64,000 nucleotides of DNA. It comes from Bacteroidetes bacterium 43-16. Its GTDB lineage: Bacteria; Bacteroidota; Bacteroidia; Chitinophagales; Chitinophagaceae. Within the stretch, counting starts at the first letter, position 1; the number at the start of each line of letters is the position of its first letter. The translations under genes and the position numbers were made by a program. The notes under the pieces are model-generated. The model saw only the letters and a list, made by a program, of their open reading frames with translations. It did no database searches and was not told the origin of the DNA. Positions 7,604 to 16,428 of this stretch are shown in pieces. The stretch is taken from positions 79,771-143,770 of the forward strand of contig MKTB01000009.1 of NCBI GenBank assembly GCA_001897525.1. Direction: 5' to 3'.

Positions 7604-10470
7604 TGTATGTCTTTTAAGGGTAAAGTAAAAATAACAGCAGTACCGCAGGCAATTTCATTATTATAACGGTCTTCTATCCGGAAACTGATATCTGTTCGAT
7701 GGGACTGGTTGTATAAGTCTATTCTTTCTTTGGTCAGGGCAATGCCCCTGGATTGTTGTATCCGTATCGTACTTTGTTTTAATTGCCCAGAACGGGCCCT
7801 TCCCACACCATTGTCTTCAATACGTATTAGGAGTGTGCCGTCTGATCTTTCTATGGAGACCCTGATCTTTCCCTTTTTGTCGCCCCGGTTTTGGATACCA
7901 TGCCTGATGGCATTCTCAATAAAGGGCTGGAGGATAAAAGAAGGGATCAGGAAATCATCGGTTGAAAGGTCTTGCCCGATGATGAATTCATAAGTGAATA
8001 TATGATCCAGTTTTACTTTTTCTATCTCCAGGTAAGTACTTAAAAACTCAATTTCGGTGCTTAATTCGATTTCATTCTTTGGGGTGGTTTCAAACAGCAA
8101 ACGGATCAGCCTGGAAAAATTACTCATGAATTTACTGGCCCCGGAGAGGTCCTGGCTAACGATATATTGATAAAAAGAATTAAGGCTGTTGAAGATGAAG
8201 TGGGGATTCATCTGTGAGCGTAAGGCCAGTTGTTCCAGGGAACTGATCTTTTGTTTGAGCTCCATTCGCTCGCGCTCTTTTCTGCGCAGATGCGACATGC
8301 GCCACCAGATGAGCAAGGCCAGGCTACCCGAAAATAGGATGAATCCACCGGTTTGTACCCACCAGTGCATCCACCACGCTTTCCTGATCTCAAAAGCAAA
8401 AGTGCTCACGTCGCTGTTGTTCCCAAAGCGGTCTGTTGCGAAAAGCTCCAGTTTATATTTGCCCGGCGGTAGAGCTGGATAATTCAGCTTGTTTTGATCT
8501 GTTGTTTGCCACTGTTCTTCCAGGCCTGATAAGCGGTAGGTGTATTTCATTCTGTCCATTGAGCGGAAAGAGATGCCGGAATATTTAAATACCAGGTTAT
8601 TCTCATCCCGGTTGAGCAGCAGAACCGAATTAGTGTCCCGTTTGTGCCCGGAAATGAATACTTCATCAAGGTGTATGTTGCACAAGTAAGCCTTGTTTTG
8701 ATCTGTGGTATTCAGGAATGAAATGCCTTCGGGACTGCCGGCTATGATATAGTTGCTGTCCGCATAGATACAAGTGATGTCATTGGACAAAAGACCATCC
8801 GGGCGATCATATACATTGATCCTGAACAGCTCTTTTAAGCTGATCCGGTTGAGCCCTTTTACGGTGCCTATGTAGACATCGTCCTCGTAGAGGAACAGGC
8901 AATTGCTGATATTGCTGGAAAGCCCGGTGCTTTCATCAAAGTGCCGCAATATCCTATCGTCGCGCAGGCAATAGACACCGCTTTCTCTTGTACTAACCCA
9001 TAACAGGTTGTGTTGCCGGCTGAAAGCGATCCCGTTTATGGGGCCCGGGACGAGCCGTTTGTCCTGATCAAAGTTTATGGCCGGTTGTCGGGGATTTACC
9101 CTAAAGAGCCCATCCGTTGTTCCGGCATAATAAATGCCGTTTTTGTAATACACCCCGGTCAGGCGCACTCTTGTGTTAAGCGAATCAATTAATTTACCTG
9201 TTTTTAAAGAGAGCCTGTGGATGAGTCCTTTAAAATTAGCAGTGATCAATGTATCTCCCAGGGACATAAATGATTTTATACCGCTTATAGAATCCATCAT
9301 TCCTGCCCCTATGAATGCTTCAATTATATTGTGATGTGCATTCGTCTGTATATTCCCGGGGCTTACCCGAAGGATATCCAGGTTCAGTTTATGAATCTGC
9401 TGTTTGTGGCCCAATGTCTTTTTTACGGTATCTAATTGTCGGATTTGCCAATCGTTGAGCCCGGCTAAAAGTACCCCGTTGTAAGTATAAAAATGATAGG
9501 TATGCACGGCTAAATTATCCGGGCGGCGCTTGATGTTATAGCTATTTTCTGCGGGGAAATAATATAACCCACGGCCGTTGGTGCCGAGCCAGAGGCTGCA
9601 ATCTCTATCGGTAAAGCTGGTATTGACCACCAGGTTCTTGAGCAGTGTATCGCTCAACTGTTTTGAGTTGATATTGTATAAATAGCTTCCGGTAAGTGAA
9701 TTGATGACACATAAAGAGTCGTTGTGCAGGTACACAGAAGTATGGTGAGCCGGTAACCGGATCGTATCAATATGATCCTTCCTGAATAAGTACAGGTCTT
9801 GCATAAAATGAGCATAATAAAATGTGCCGCCGGGAGCGGGGCGGGCATTATACCAGTCCCTGAGCAAGGGATGGGCGTTTTGTTCTATTGCATACCTGGA
9901 AAGGCCGGGATGCAGCAGAGACATAGGCTGGAAGCCAACGAACTGCCGGGGAAAAAGAAAACCCTTGCCTGCATAGTTAATCGGAAAAATGCTGACTTTG
10001 TCGTTTGTGTCAATAAGAAAGGCTTGTTGATTATCGGTTAGTAAAATACTGCCGGAGGTATCTTCTGCCAAAGCCTTATTCTCTGATTTGATGTTCAGTT
10101 GACGTATCAGGGGGCTGTTGTGTTTATTAAAGATCTTTCCATTTGCATAATAGCAGATTTCGTTTTTAAAAGGGGATATCCAGATACGTCCCCGTTTATC
10201 GATCATCAGCATGTTAACGTCATTGCCGGGTAAGCCTTCCGATACGGTAAAGTTTTTAAAGGTGTTGCCATCGAAGCGGCTGAGGCCGGTTTCTGTAGCG
10301 ATCCACAAATAGCCGAAGGCATCCTGTGTGATAAAATAGACGGTATTTCCCGCGAGGCCTTTTTCTGCTGTGATTTGTACGTAGCCGCGTTCTTTAGCGT
10401 AGAGGTTACCATCGGGCAGGCAGAATAAAAAAATAAGGGGTATGAAAAAATATGTGAAGTAAAACGGCAT
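7600..10470 (-). CDS. Propeller / Y_Y_Y sensor histidine kinase of LytS type
   Basis: 956 residues from the ATG at 10468-10470; a TTG 12 codons upstream is less likely because the signal peptide (MPFYFTYFFIPLIFLFCLPDGNLYA) begins here. The periplasmic part contains repeated two-component-regulator propeller blades (for example GYLWIATETGLSRFDG, RDCSLWLGTNGRGLYYF) and a Y_Y_Y domain before the membrane helix near WWVQTGGFILFSGSLALL. The cytoplasmic part is a HisKA_7TM/LytS-type kinase with His757 in MNPHFIFNSLNS and an ATPase N-box FIENAIRHG. Such kinases sense extracytoplasmic, often carbohydrate-related, signals. Translationally coupled to the LytTR regulator. Confidence 0.93.
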   Translation of the reverse strand: MPFYFTYFFIPLIFLFCLPDGNLYAKERGYVQITAEKGLAGNTVYFITQDAFGYLWIATETGLSRFDGNTFKNFTVSEGLPGNDVNMLMIDKRGRIWISPFKNEICYYANGKIFNKHNSPLIRQLNIKSENKALAEDTSGSILLTDNQQAFLIDTNDKVSIFPINYAGKGFLFPRQFVGFQPMSLLHPGLSRYAIEQNAHPLLRDWYNARPAPGGTFYYAHFMQDLYLFRKDHIDTIRLPAHHTSVYLHNDSLCVINSLTGSYLYNINSKQLSDTLLKNLVVNTSFTDRDCSLWLGTNGRGLYYFPAENSYNIKRRPDNLAVHTYHFYTYNGVLLAGLNDWQIRQLDTVKKTLGHKQQIHKLNLDILRVSPGNIQTNAHHNIIEAFIGAGMMDSISGIKSFMSLGDTLITANFKGLIHRLSLKTGKLIDSLNTRVRLTGVYYKNGIYYAGTTDGLFRVNPRQPAINFDQDKRLVPGPINGIAFSRQHNLLWVSTRESGVYCLRDDRILRHFDESTGLSSNISNCLFLYEDDVYIGTVKGLNRISLKELFRINVYDRPDGLLSNDITCIYADSNYIIAGSPEGISFLNTTDQNKAYLCNIHLDEVFISGHKRDTNSVLLLNRDENNLVFKYSGISFRSMDRMKYTYRLSGLEEQWQTTDQNKLNYPALPPGKYKLELFATDRFGNNSDVSTFAFEIRKAWWMHWWVQTGGFILFSGSLALLIWWRMSHLRRKERERMELKQKISSLEQLALRSQMNPHFIFNSLNSFYQYIVSQDLSGASKFMSNFSRLIRLLFETTPKNEIELSTEIEFLSTYLEIEKVKLDHIFTYEFIIGQDLSTDDFLIPSFILQPFIENAIRHGIQNRGDKKGKIRVSIERSDGTLLIRIEDNGVGRARSGQLKQSTIRIQQSRGIALTKERIDLYNQSHRTDISFRIEDRYNNEIACGTAVIFTLPLKDIQ

Positions 10471-10578
10471 AGTTTGATCAGATCGGGTCAGGCAAGAGGT
10501 ACTCAAAAAAATAAATAAGGTAAGATAAATATATTTAAGCCCGTAACAAAGTACTTTTTCTGCCTGTTTTATTGAAAA

Positions 10579-10603
10579 GGCTTCCGTTTGCAGAACGGAA
10601 GCC
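10579..10603 (-). terminator. Terminator of lipoprotein gene 10665
   Basis: GGCTTCCGTT/AACGGAAGCC hairpin followed, in the leftward direction, by a T run at 10574-10578. Confidence 0.75.
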
Positions 10604-10664
10604 GGAAAATCAGTTTTGTGGTATCAGGGAACCGAAGATTTCTGAAGAATGGAAGACAGCAGGT

Positions 10665-11702
10665 TTACAGTACATTCACCGTGCCATAGATCCAGTCACT
10701 TAAGTCATCGTTTTGGTTCATCGTGCCCCGGTAACGATAGGTAATTAAACCTGTTTGTGTTCCGGTGGATACTGTAAAGGAGAGGAAATTAGTCCTTACT
10801 ACAGGTATAGACCAGGATCCGTTGGTTCTCTGGTATTGAAATTCCAGGTAGTCCGAGTAGTTGTAATACCCGCTGCCTTTGCAGGCGGGCGGAGTGCACA
10901 ATGCTACGCCCCAGTTTACTTCCATCCGGCGTGTGCTGCCCACACTTGCGTTGTATACGAAGGAAACGGGCACTATCTTTTTAACCGCAACATCATAGTA
11001 TTCCTGGATGGGTGCGCCGTAGATGTCGTCACTGCTTATAATCGTAAAGTCCGGGCAGCTTGTAGCGATCTGGAAACGGCTTTCTATAAAGGTATTGAGG
11101 CAATAGTCCTGGTGATTGGTCGGTGTGTAGTCACCGGTAATCCGCCACTGTTTGTAATTAACGGTACCGGAACTGAAGGAACCCAGGAGGGTTATGTTGC
11201 TGTATCCCAATTGTCGCTCACCGGTCCCGGAAGGACTGGTGATCCAGCCACTAGGCGTAAGCTTTACCATAGTCTTGCTTGAAGGATCAGTTCTCTGCGG
11301 TTCCAGGTCATCCGGGAGGGTCAGGTCCCAGGACAGGCCTACGCTGCCGGACAGGCCACCGGCACAGGGACCGGAATTATCCAGGCTAAAGCCACGATAA
11401 TAGAGTTCTACATGGTCCAGTTCGTTGCCTGAACCGCAAATGGCCAGGGACTGGTTGCCTTTTTTTGCCTGTTCGCGGTAGGCTTCAAGGCTCATGAGCT
11501 TGCCTTGCCGGTCTTTGATCATAATCTTTGTTTTTACTTTTCCAGGTGCCTGGAAGAGAAAATGTTTTGTTTTCAGGGGCTCTTTGCCCGTTTCGGTAAC
11601 CAGGTTTTCTGTCGTACCTGACTTCTGGCAGGCGCTGAATGATAAGTAGAGTAAGCCACCACTGATGAGCAGTCCGCATTGTGTAATAATATTCATGTGC
11701 AT
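10665..11702 (-). CDS. Lipoprotein, paralogue of the one at 34604
   Basis: 345 residues. Lipoprotein signal with LSFSAC lipobox. Clearly homologous along its length to the 34604 protein: both share CGSGNELD-VELYYRGF, GPCAGG-SGSV, KTMVKLTP-GW, SRFQIAT-CPDFTI, SDDI-GAPIQEYYDV and a final GLITYRYRGT. The first ATG is used because the signal peptides of the two then align without a gap (an ATG two codons later is also possible). It has many conserved Cys. No known domain was recognised; it is probably an exported or surface lipoprotein. Confidence 0.85.
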   Translation of the reverse strand: MHMNIITQCGLLISGGLLYLSFSACQKSGTTENLVTETGKEPLKTKHFLFQAPGKVKTKIMIKDRQGKLMSLEAYREQAKKGNQSLAICGSGNELDHVELYYRGFSLDNSGPCAGGLSGSVGLSWDLTLPDDLEPQRTDPSSKTMVKLTPSGWITSPSGTGERQLGYSNITLLGSFSSGTVNYKQWRITGDYTPTNHQDYCLNTFIESRFQIATSCPDFTIISSDDIYGAPIQEYYDVAVKKIVPVSFVYNASVGSTRRMEVNWGVALCTPPACKGSGYYNYSDYLEFQYQRTNGSWSIPVVRTNFLSFTVSTGTQTGLITYRYRGTMNQNDDLSDWIYGTVNVL

Positions 11703-11884
11703 AAAATTTTATCGAATATAATTATAGATATTAATTATTGTAAATGTATACTTTATTGTCTTTTAATTGCTTTTGTCTATTTAGTCTTCAGTAATTAATG
11801 CTATCATAAATATTTAATTCGACATAATGTCGCCAAATAAGCTTTCTCAAAAAAGTTCCTTCTATTGTGGCGAATTTTTAGACA

Positions 11885-12138
11885 CTGCAAGAAAAGGCTT
11901 TCAAGGTTTACACATGAAAGCCTTTTTATTGGTCGAAAATGGATCGAATAACAGATGATGGATCAAATTAAAATTTGTGGAGGATTAAAACTTTAAGCAT
12001 AGAGATTTGCTAATCTGAACAGAAAAAATTCGATAGACCTTATGTCCCTGAATTGCCTATCCGGAACAACTAATAACGGGATTTAAAATCCCGTGTTATC
12101 AATTGTTCGATATGCGCTTCGCTAACCTATCGAACAGC
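11885..12138 (+). repeat. About 250-bp dispersed repeat, copy C
   Basis: Closely similar to 2222-2474, including the AAGGCTTTCA/TGAAAGCCTT terminator-like hairpin (11891-11926), the segment beginning ATGGATCAAATTAAAATTTG, and the terminal double palindrome. No tRNA precedes it here, so the tRNA flank was copied without the tRNA. It lies in the 600-bp gap between two genes on opposite strands. Confidence 0.75.
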
Positions 12139-12307
12139 ACGAAGTTTAGTTGAAAAATATAGCTTCATTATTAATGCTATGAATACATAATTTGAAAGTA
12201 AGGTAAAATTCTGTTTCCCATATTAAATAAATATTTATTTTATTTAGTGTTCAGATTGGAATATTTTTTATATTTGGTTTCATTATTAACCATAAATTGT
12301 GCATTTT

Positions 12308-12640
12308 ATGAAAAAATTAACTTTATTAGTAGTTATGCTCTGCTCATTCACAGCATTTAGCCAGTCACAACACTTTTGTAAAAAAGCAGTTCAGACATCA
12401 ATTAATTCATGGTCATACCGTGTTTTTCAGTCCAATTATCCTATGATGGGTTTTGTACAGATCAATGTTACAACATATTCAATGTGGGCTCCTCCTAGCA
12501 GTACGGGATGGCAACCTTTTATAAGTGGAGGAACTTATGGTGGTGTGGGATATGGAAGCTCTTGTGTAATAGAAATCCGGATAGGCAATGAATTTAGCGG
12601 AATTACTTCACAATTTGTTGTACAGAATACTTGTTCATAA
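12308..12640 (+). CDS. Small secreted protein
   Basis: 110 residues from the ATG at 12308: signal peptide MKKLTLLVVMLCSFTAFSQS, then a compact 90-residue domain with three Cys and many Tyr, Trp, Gly and Ser. A TATATTTG box at 12269-12276 is a plausible -7 element. Local base composition is AT-rich relative to the housekeeping genes. Function unknown. Confidence 0.7.
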   Translation: MKKLTLLVVMLCSFTAFSQSQHFCKKAVQTSINSWSYRVFQSNYPMMGFVQINVTTYSMWAPPSSTGWQPFISGGTYGGVGYGSSCVIEIRIGNEFSGITSQFVVQNTCS

Positions 12641-13302
12641 GATAAGCATCCACTACTTTATTGATTTCTGTATGGATATATCAAAGATCAAGTGGCTAAG
12701 GGTCATATCAAAAAAAGGCTGTCCCCTAAGTGTATATGAACCCTAGTTACTGCAATACATCTAATTGAAATGTTAGATGTATTGCTTTTTATAATACCTT
12801 ATTTAATTACATTTTTTAACACCGGTCAAATCCATGTAATCCAGCTTGTCTTACAAATTCTCATCGAGGCCGTAATCCTCCGAGATACAGTGCAAGATTA
12901 AGATATCGTAAATTGGTTGTTTCTAAGCTGCTAACATTAATCATAATCAAAAGAAATAAAGACCCCGAATAGAGGGGTGTTTTGCTGTGTATTAACCAAT
13001 AAACTGTGGAGATATTATTAAAGTTAGTAATGCTAATATGATTAACAATGTTAGCTTAGAGAAAAAGTTCTCAATATTGGAGCTTAAAATGTGTTATAAC
13101 TAGAGAAACTACAAAGCTTAAATCTAAATTGATTAGATAACCTATAAAGATTAGTTGCTATTTATCCTTTAGGTTCAATTTTATGAAAAAGATTATGGTT
13201 ATCTGTGCTACAAGTGCTTTTTTGTTGGCATGGCGACTGCTGTGTTGAGTATAGTCCCTGATTTAAAGATATATATTAGATCTTCTGTATTGCATACTGT
13301 TG
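12641..13302. other. Gap with one terminator and a decayed short frame
   Basis: AT-rich intergenic stretch of about 660 bp. Apart from the hairpin at 12752-12790 and the short broken frame at 13183, no gene, repeat or RNA is apparent. Confidence 0.5.
12752..12790 (+). terminator. Rho-independent terminator
   Basis: Perfect 13-bp stem GCAATACATCTAA/TTAGATGTATTGC followed by five T, about 110 nt beyond the 12308 gene, which it probably terminates. Confidence 0.8.
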
Positions 13303-13328
13303 TTATTCAGGATATTTTTTATAACTGA
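13183..13328 (+). pseudogene. Possible remnant of a small secreted peptide gene
   Basis: ATG at 13183 begins a signal-peptide-like frame (MKKIMVICATSAFLLA) that stops after 21 codons. From 13230 another frame continues with hydrophobic and then polar residues to 13328. A single frameshift near 13230 would join them. Too short to be sure; it may be chance. Confidence 0.25.
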
Positions 13329-13698
13329 TGCCTTCTTTATTGTTGTAAATAATAATCATGTTTCCGAATTCACCAAAGTAGCTTTCCAGTTCAATTTGAT
13401 TAATGCTCATGTGCTTATATTTTTTCAGCTCTTTAATATGCTTTCCGTCTTTACACTGCCCGTCAAAGACAAATATTGTATTGCTGTCAGAGTGGTCACA
13501 ATTAAGCGCGGCAAAATCCACTATACATCCTCCGCAGGAGATACAGGACACGACATATATCGTATCATAGTTTTGAAGTTTATATTTTTCTACAAATAGA
13601 AATGCTTTACTCTTTTGGCAGCCCGTCATGAACAGGGCTAAGGTCAAAAGCATAAAATTGATGATGAGAAGACGACTTATAAATATACACTTTTTCAT
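13303..13698 (-). CDS. Cys-rich, thioredoxin-like lipoprotein
   Basis: 131 residues. Lipoprotein signal MKKCIFISRLLIINFM... with FMTGC lipobox. The mature part starts with a beta strand running into Cys pairs (YVVSCISCGGC), then FVFDGQCKDGKHI and MIIIYNNKEGISYKK. This order resembles the first half of a thioredoxin-like fold and the N-terminal region of the 32399 protein (VIVPFLPGDCHQC). Last gene of a four-gene operon; its first 92 nt overlap the 3' end of the propeller gene in another frame. A redox or peptide-binding role is inference. Confidence 0.65.
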   Translation of the reverse strand: MKKCIFISRLLIINFMLLTLALFMTGCQKSKAFLFVEKYKLQNYDTIYVVSCISCGGCIVDFAALNCDHSDSNTIFVFDGQCKDGKHIKELKKYKHMSINQIELESYFGEFGNMIIIYNNKEGISYKKYPE

Positions 13699-14713
13699 TT
13701 CTTATAAATGCGATTGAGGGGTCCAGTTGCTCTTTGAGTTTTAATTCAGCTATTTTGACCAGGTGATCATTGTAAACAATAATGGTAGACTTAGATTTTG
13801 AATGGCTATTGTTCGTAATAAACAAGTAGATGCTGCCTTTTGGCGTGACTACGATTCTTTCTATTTTGTCATTATCTTTCAGGTATTTCCGCAAAAAAGT
13901 CAGATCATTAGGCTTGGCATCAAATTTCTTTGTTACTAAAGGGTCCAGTTTTTTTGATTTTGTAGCATGATCTTTAAAAGAATAAGCATAAAGACGATCG
14001 CCTTTATGAAAGGTATAAAACAGGGTTTCATTTATGCTGTCGTATGCGCATATAGGAAATCTTAAATATTCATATTCCTCCATAAGCATTGATGGGTTTT
14101 TGAACAGCTTATGGTCTTTCAAAACCCCGTTTTCTTCTTTTAAATATATGTAGGCAAATGTATCCAAGAGATTGGGGGTCTCATTTCTCACTCTGTAGGG
14201 TATCAATAGCTCATTATTTTTCAAGGCAGTTACTTTGGAAAGGTAGATTGAAGCAATAAAAAAGGAGTCATTGAATAGCCTGGGTATTGTGTATGCGCCC
14301 AAGGTCCATTTATGCGCATTATATTTGTCTATAGAAATGGTATGCACCTTAGACAGGTCGTTTTTATCAATATATTCAATAATGTTTCCTTTAGTCCAGA
14401 AAGCATCCATCTCTCCGGCAATAGGGAACTTCAGCATCGGTGTATCCTTGTATATATTGGCAAGGATAATGTTATTAGTTGCTGCATCATATACGCATAG
14501 ATGAGGTGTGTCGTTTATACTCATAAAGTCAGCACCATTCACCCATGAATAGTCATCATAAACCTGCTCCATATCAAACCTGACGGTCAGGCTATCCACT
14601 GTGATATGATGTGTTAAGTCCGCCCCTGGATTACAAGATAGCGCAGCGTAAAGAATAAAACCACCAATTAAATATTTTAACTGGTGGTAAGTTTGTGTTA
14701 TTGAAACTGCCAT
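13607..14713 (-). CDS. Propeller-like lipoprotein (6-bladed type)
   Basis: 368 residues with a lipoprotein-type signal (YAALSC). The body shows regularly spaced beta blades (HLCVYDAATNNIILANIY, YIYLKEENGVLKDHKLF, STIIVYNDHLVKIAEL, KVYIYKSSSHHQFYAFD), typical of Bacteroidota TolB-like/6-bladed propeller lipoproteins that often sit beside small secreted peptide genes. It overlaps the upstream small lipoprotein gene by 16 nt and the downstream gene by 92 nt, so all are co-expressed. Fold assignment is by pattern only. Confidence 0.7.
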   Translation of the reverse strand: MAVSITQTYHQLKYLIGGFILYAALSCNPGADLTHHITVDSLTVRFDMEQVYDDYSWVNGADFMSINDTPHLCVYDAATNNIILANIYKDTPMLKFPIAGEMDAFWTKGNIIEYIDKNDLSKVHTISIDKYNAHKWTLGAYTIPRLFNDSFFIASIYLSKVTALKNNELLIPYRVRNETPNLLDTFAYIYLKEENGVLKDHKLFKNPSMLMEEYEYLRFPICAYDSINETLFYTFHKGDRLYAYSFKDHATKSKKLDPLVTKKFDAKPNDLTFLRKYLKDNDKIERIVVTPKGSIYLFITNNSHSKSKSTIIVYNDHLVKIAELKLKEQLDPSIAFIRNEKVYIYKSSSHHQFYAFDLSPVHDGLPKE

Positions 14714-15180
14714 ACAGCAATTATATTATCTGCAACCACTTGATCAGAACTGGTTGAGGTGGAGAGTAAATAAGTAAGCGCATCATTATTCCCGGATTTT
14801 TTATAGATAAAAATCTGGTGATTCATAAGCGCGTTTATGCCCGCATTTGTTATTTCCGGGAATATTACAGGCCAATTGTGATGCGCAAAATAGCCAACAG
14901 AATTACCCGAAGTAATATAGCTATCTAAAATAGCCAATTGGTCTAATTGAGAGACAGATGACTTAGTGACATTACAATTCTTTCCACTGGTAGAGCAATC
15001 ATATTTTCCTTTATCATTAATAATGAAGTCTCTGGTATATTTGGCTTTTGTTACATACAGGTCAGTATTCCATGCTATAGTTTGCTCCTTAGTGTGGTTA
15101 TCGGATACGTTGATGGGGGCGCTTTTTTGACAAGAAAATAAAAACAGCATTCCAAAGGAGAGTAATATTATCTTTTTCAT
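14698..15180 (-). CDS. Small lipoprotein, tandem paralogue 2
   Basis: 160 residues, signal MKKIILLSFGMLFLFSC. Paralogous to the product of the next gene upstream (15208): both share AWN-DLYVTK-KYTR, GKYDCS--G-NCNVTK, LAILD-YI-S-NS-GYFAH, IFPEIT-AGINAL, HQIF-YKK and DNIIA-WQF. The two-Cys DCS/NCN pair is conserved. Lies 27 bp after its paralogue and overlaps the propeller gene start. Confidence 0.8.
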   Translation of the reverse strand: MKKIILLSFGMLFLFSCQKSAPINVSDNHTKEQTIAWNTDLYVTKAKYTRDFIINDKGKYDCSTSGKNCNVTKSSVSQLDQLAILDSYITSGNSVGYFAHHNWPVIFPEITNAGINALMNHQIFIYKKSGNNDALTYLLSTSTSSDQVVADNIIAVWQFQ

Positions 15181-15207
15181 ATGTTGTAGATTTTAGGATT
15201 TTAAAAA

Positions 15208-15696
15208 TTATTCAGCAAATTGCCAGGTAGCAATAATGTTATCCTGGACTACATTATTTGAACTGGAAGCGGAGGAAAGAATGTAAGTCCGGGAACCATC
15301 ATTTCCTTCTTTTTTGTAGACGAAAATTTGATGATCAATAAGGGCATTTATCCCGGCAACTGTTATCTCCGGGAATATTTCATGCCAATTATTATGAGCA
15401 AAATACCCGGCAGAATTACTGGAAGCGATGTAAGTGTCTAAAATAGCCAGTTCTATCAGCTTTTTATCTTCCGGCCGCTTTGTTACATTGCAGTTATCTC
15501 CGGCTTTTGAACAGTCATATTTTCCATTATTCAGCATCACCATGTTCCGGGTATATTTTACTTTCGTTACATAAAGATCAGCATTCCATGCTAAGGTCTG
15601 AGGTTCAGATACATTTTCCTTCAGGTTACTCGTTTCGCTTTTTTTACAGGAAAGTAAAAACAACATAACAGAGGAAAGGATAATTAACTTCTTCAT
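15208..15696 (-). CDS. Small lipoprotein, tandem paralogue 1 (operon leader)
   Basis: 162 residues from the ATG at 15694-15696 (MKKLIILSSVMLFLLSC); an upstream in-frame ATG would put an unlikely 46-residue extension before the signal peptide. First gene of the operon that continues with its paralogue (14698), a propeller-like lipoprotein and a Cys-rich thioredoxin-like lipoprotein. The palindrome CGGGAATTCCCG lies 58 bp upstream. No known family was recognised. Confidence 0.8.
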   Translation of the reverse strand: MKKLIILSSVMLFLLSCKKSETSNLKENVSEPQTLAWNADLYVTKVKYTRNMVMLNNGKYDCSKAGDNCNVTKRPEDKKLIELAILDTYIASSNSAGYFAHNNWHEIFPEITVAGINALIDHQIFVYKKEGNDGSRTYILSSASSSNNVVQDNIIATWQFAE

Positions 15697-15753
15697 AGGT
15701 TGTAAATTTTTAATGTAAATCGAAAGTAATGGAACAGGATTAAATAAAATATT

Positions 15754-15765
15754 CGGGAATTCCCG
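15754..15765 (-). promoter_or_regulatory. Palindrome CGGGAATTCCCG upstream of the small-lipoprotein operon
   Basis: Perfect 12-bp palindrome 58 bp before the start of the 15208 gene. It is embedded in a longer AT-rich block (TATTTTTTCATT adjoining) that is also conserved upstream of the small secreted gene at 33938. A regulator binding site is inferred. Confidence 0.5.
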
Positions 15766-15880
15766 TATTTTTTCATTCCGCAAAAAAAATATTATTGAAA
15801 ATGAATTCATTATTCTTTTTTGACCTTTAAACAAAAATCTCTGTTGTCCATATTATGCAACACAAAAGGCTATTTAAACA

Positions 15881-15914
15881 ACAAAGCCGGTACAATAAAT
15901 TGTACCGGCTTTGT
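15881..15914. terminator. Hairpin between 15967 gene and small-lipoprotein operon
   Basis: ACAAAGCCGGTACAAT/ATTGTACCGGCTTTGT, a 15-bp stem. It is downstream of the gene ending at 15967 (leftward). Confidence 0.7.
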
Positions 15915-15966
15915 CCTTTTTATTGATATAAATTGATGCCCGCTGTCAGGCTGTTTTTTTACAGGA

Positions 15967-16323
15967 CTATTGAAAGATAGAAGCGCAATCCTTGCCTACG
16001 TCTTGCATTTTCTCTTGCAAGCCCATTTTTTCGGCTTGCTTGATCAGCTCTTTCGGGGGAGCCTGCCCGGGTTTTAAGGCATTAAGTTTATGAAATAGTT
16101 TCAGTTCTTCCAGGCTTAATTTCGTGCCCAGGTCTTTTATAAAACAATCCCCGAATTGCTCAGACTTTTCCTTTGAAGTGCCATCAGAGATCAGTTCCTT
16201 AACGAGTGTGCTGCGAATCGACTTGAGCATAGATGCTTTGGTCTCTGCAGGTTTTGATTGTGCTGTAGCCAATTGATTGCCGCTTAAAAGGATCATGCTG
16301 AATGCAAGAAATAATTTGCTCAT
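15967..16323 (-). CDS. Small secreted helical protein
   Basis: 118 residues, signal peptide MSKLFLAFSMILLSGNQLATAQ. The rest is charged and predicted helical, with two Cys (FGDCFIKDL and GKDCASIF). It looks like a small periplasmic protein; function unknown. Confidence 0.7.
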   Translation of the reverse strand: MSKLFLAFSMILLSGNQLATAQSKPAETKASMLKSIRSTLVKELISDGTSKEKSEQFGDCFIKDLGTKLSLEELKLFHKLNALKPGQAPPKELIKQAEKMGLQEKMQDVGKDCASIFQ

Positions 16324-16428
16324 TTATATTTTTTTAGAAGCCGAAAATAAGCTTATCCTTGTTCATAAATGTACGCTTGCATTTTATTTTTTGAATAAAT
16401 ATAGAGCAGGAATGATTGCCGTTAAAAT

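Noticed and set aside
10755..11282. A 175-codon open frame opposite the lipoprotein gene
   Set aside because: It lies wholly antisense to a well-supported gene, has no domain or signal, and its composition follows from the other strand.
11891..11926. A third tRNA-Phe at copy C
   Set aside because: Only the terminator-like hairpin is present; no cloverleaf parts occur upstream.
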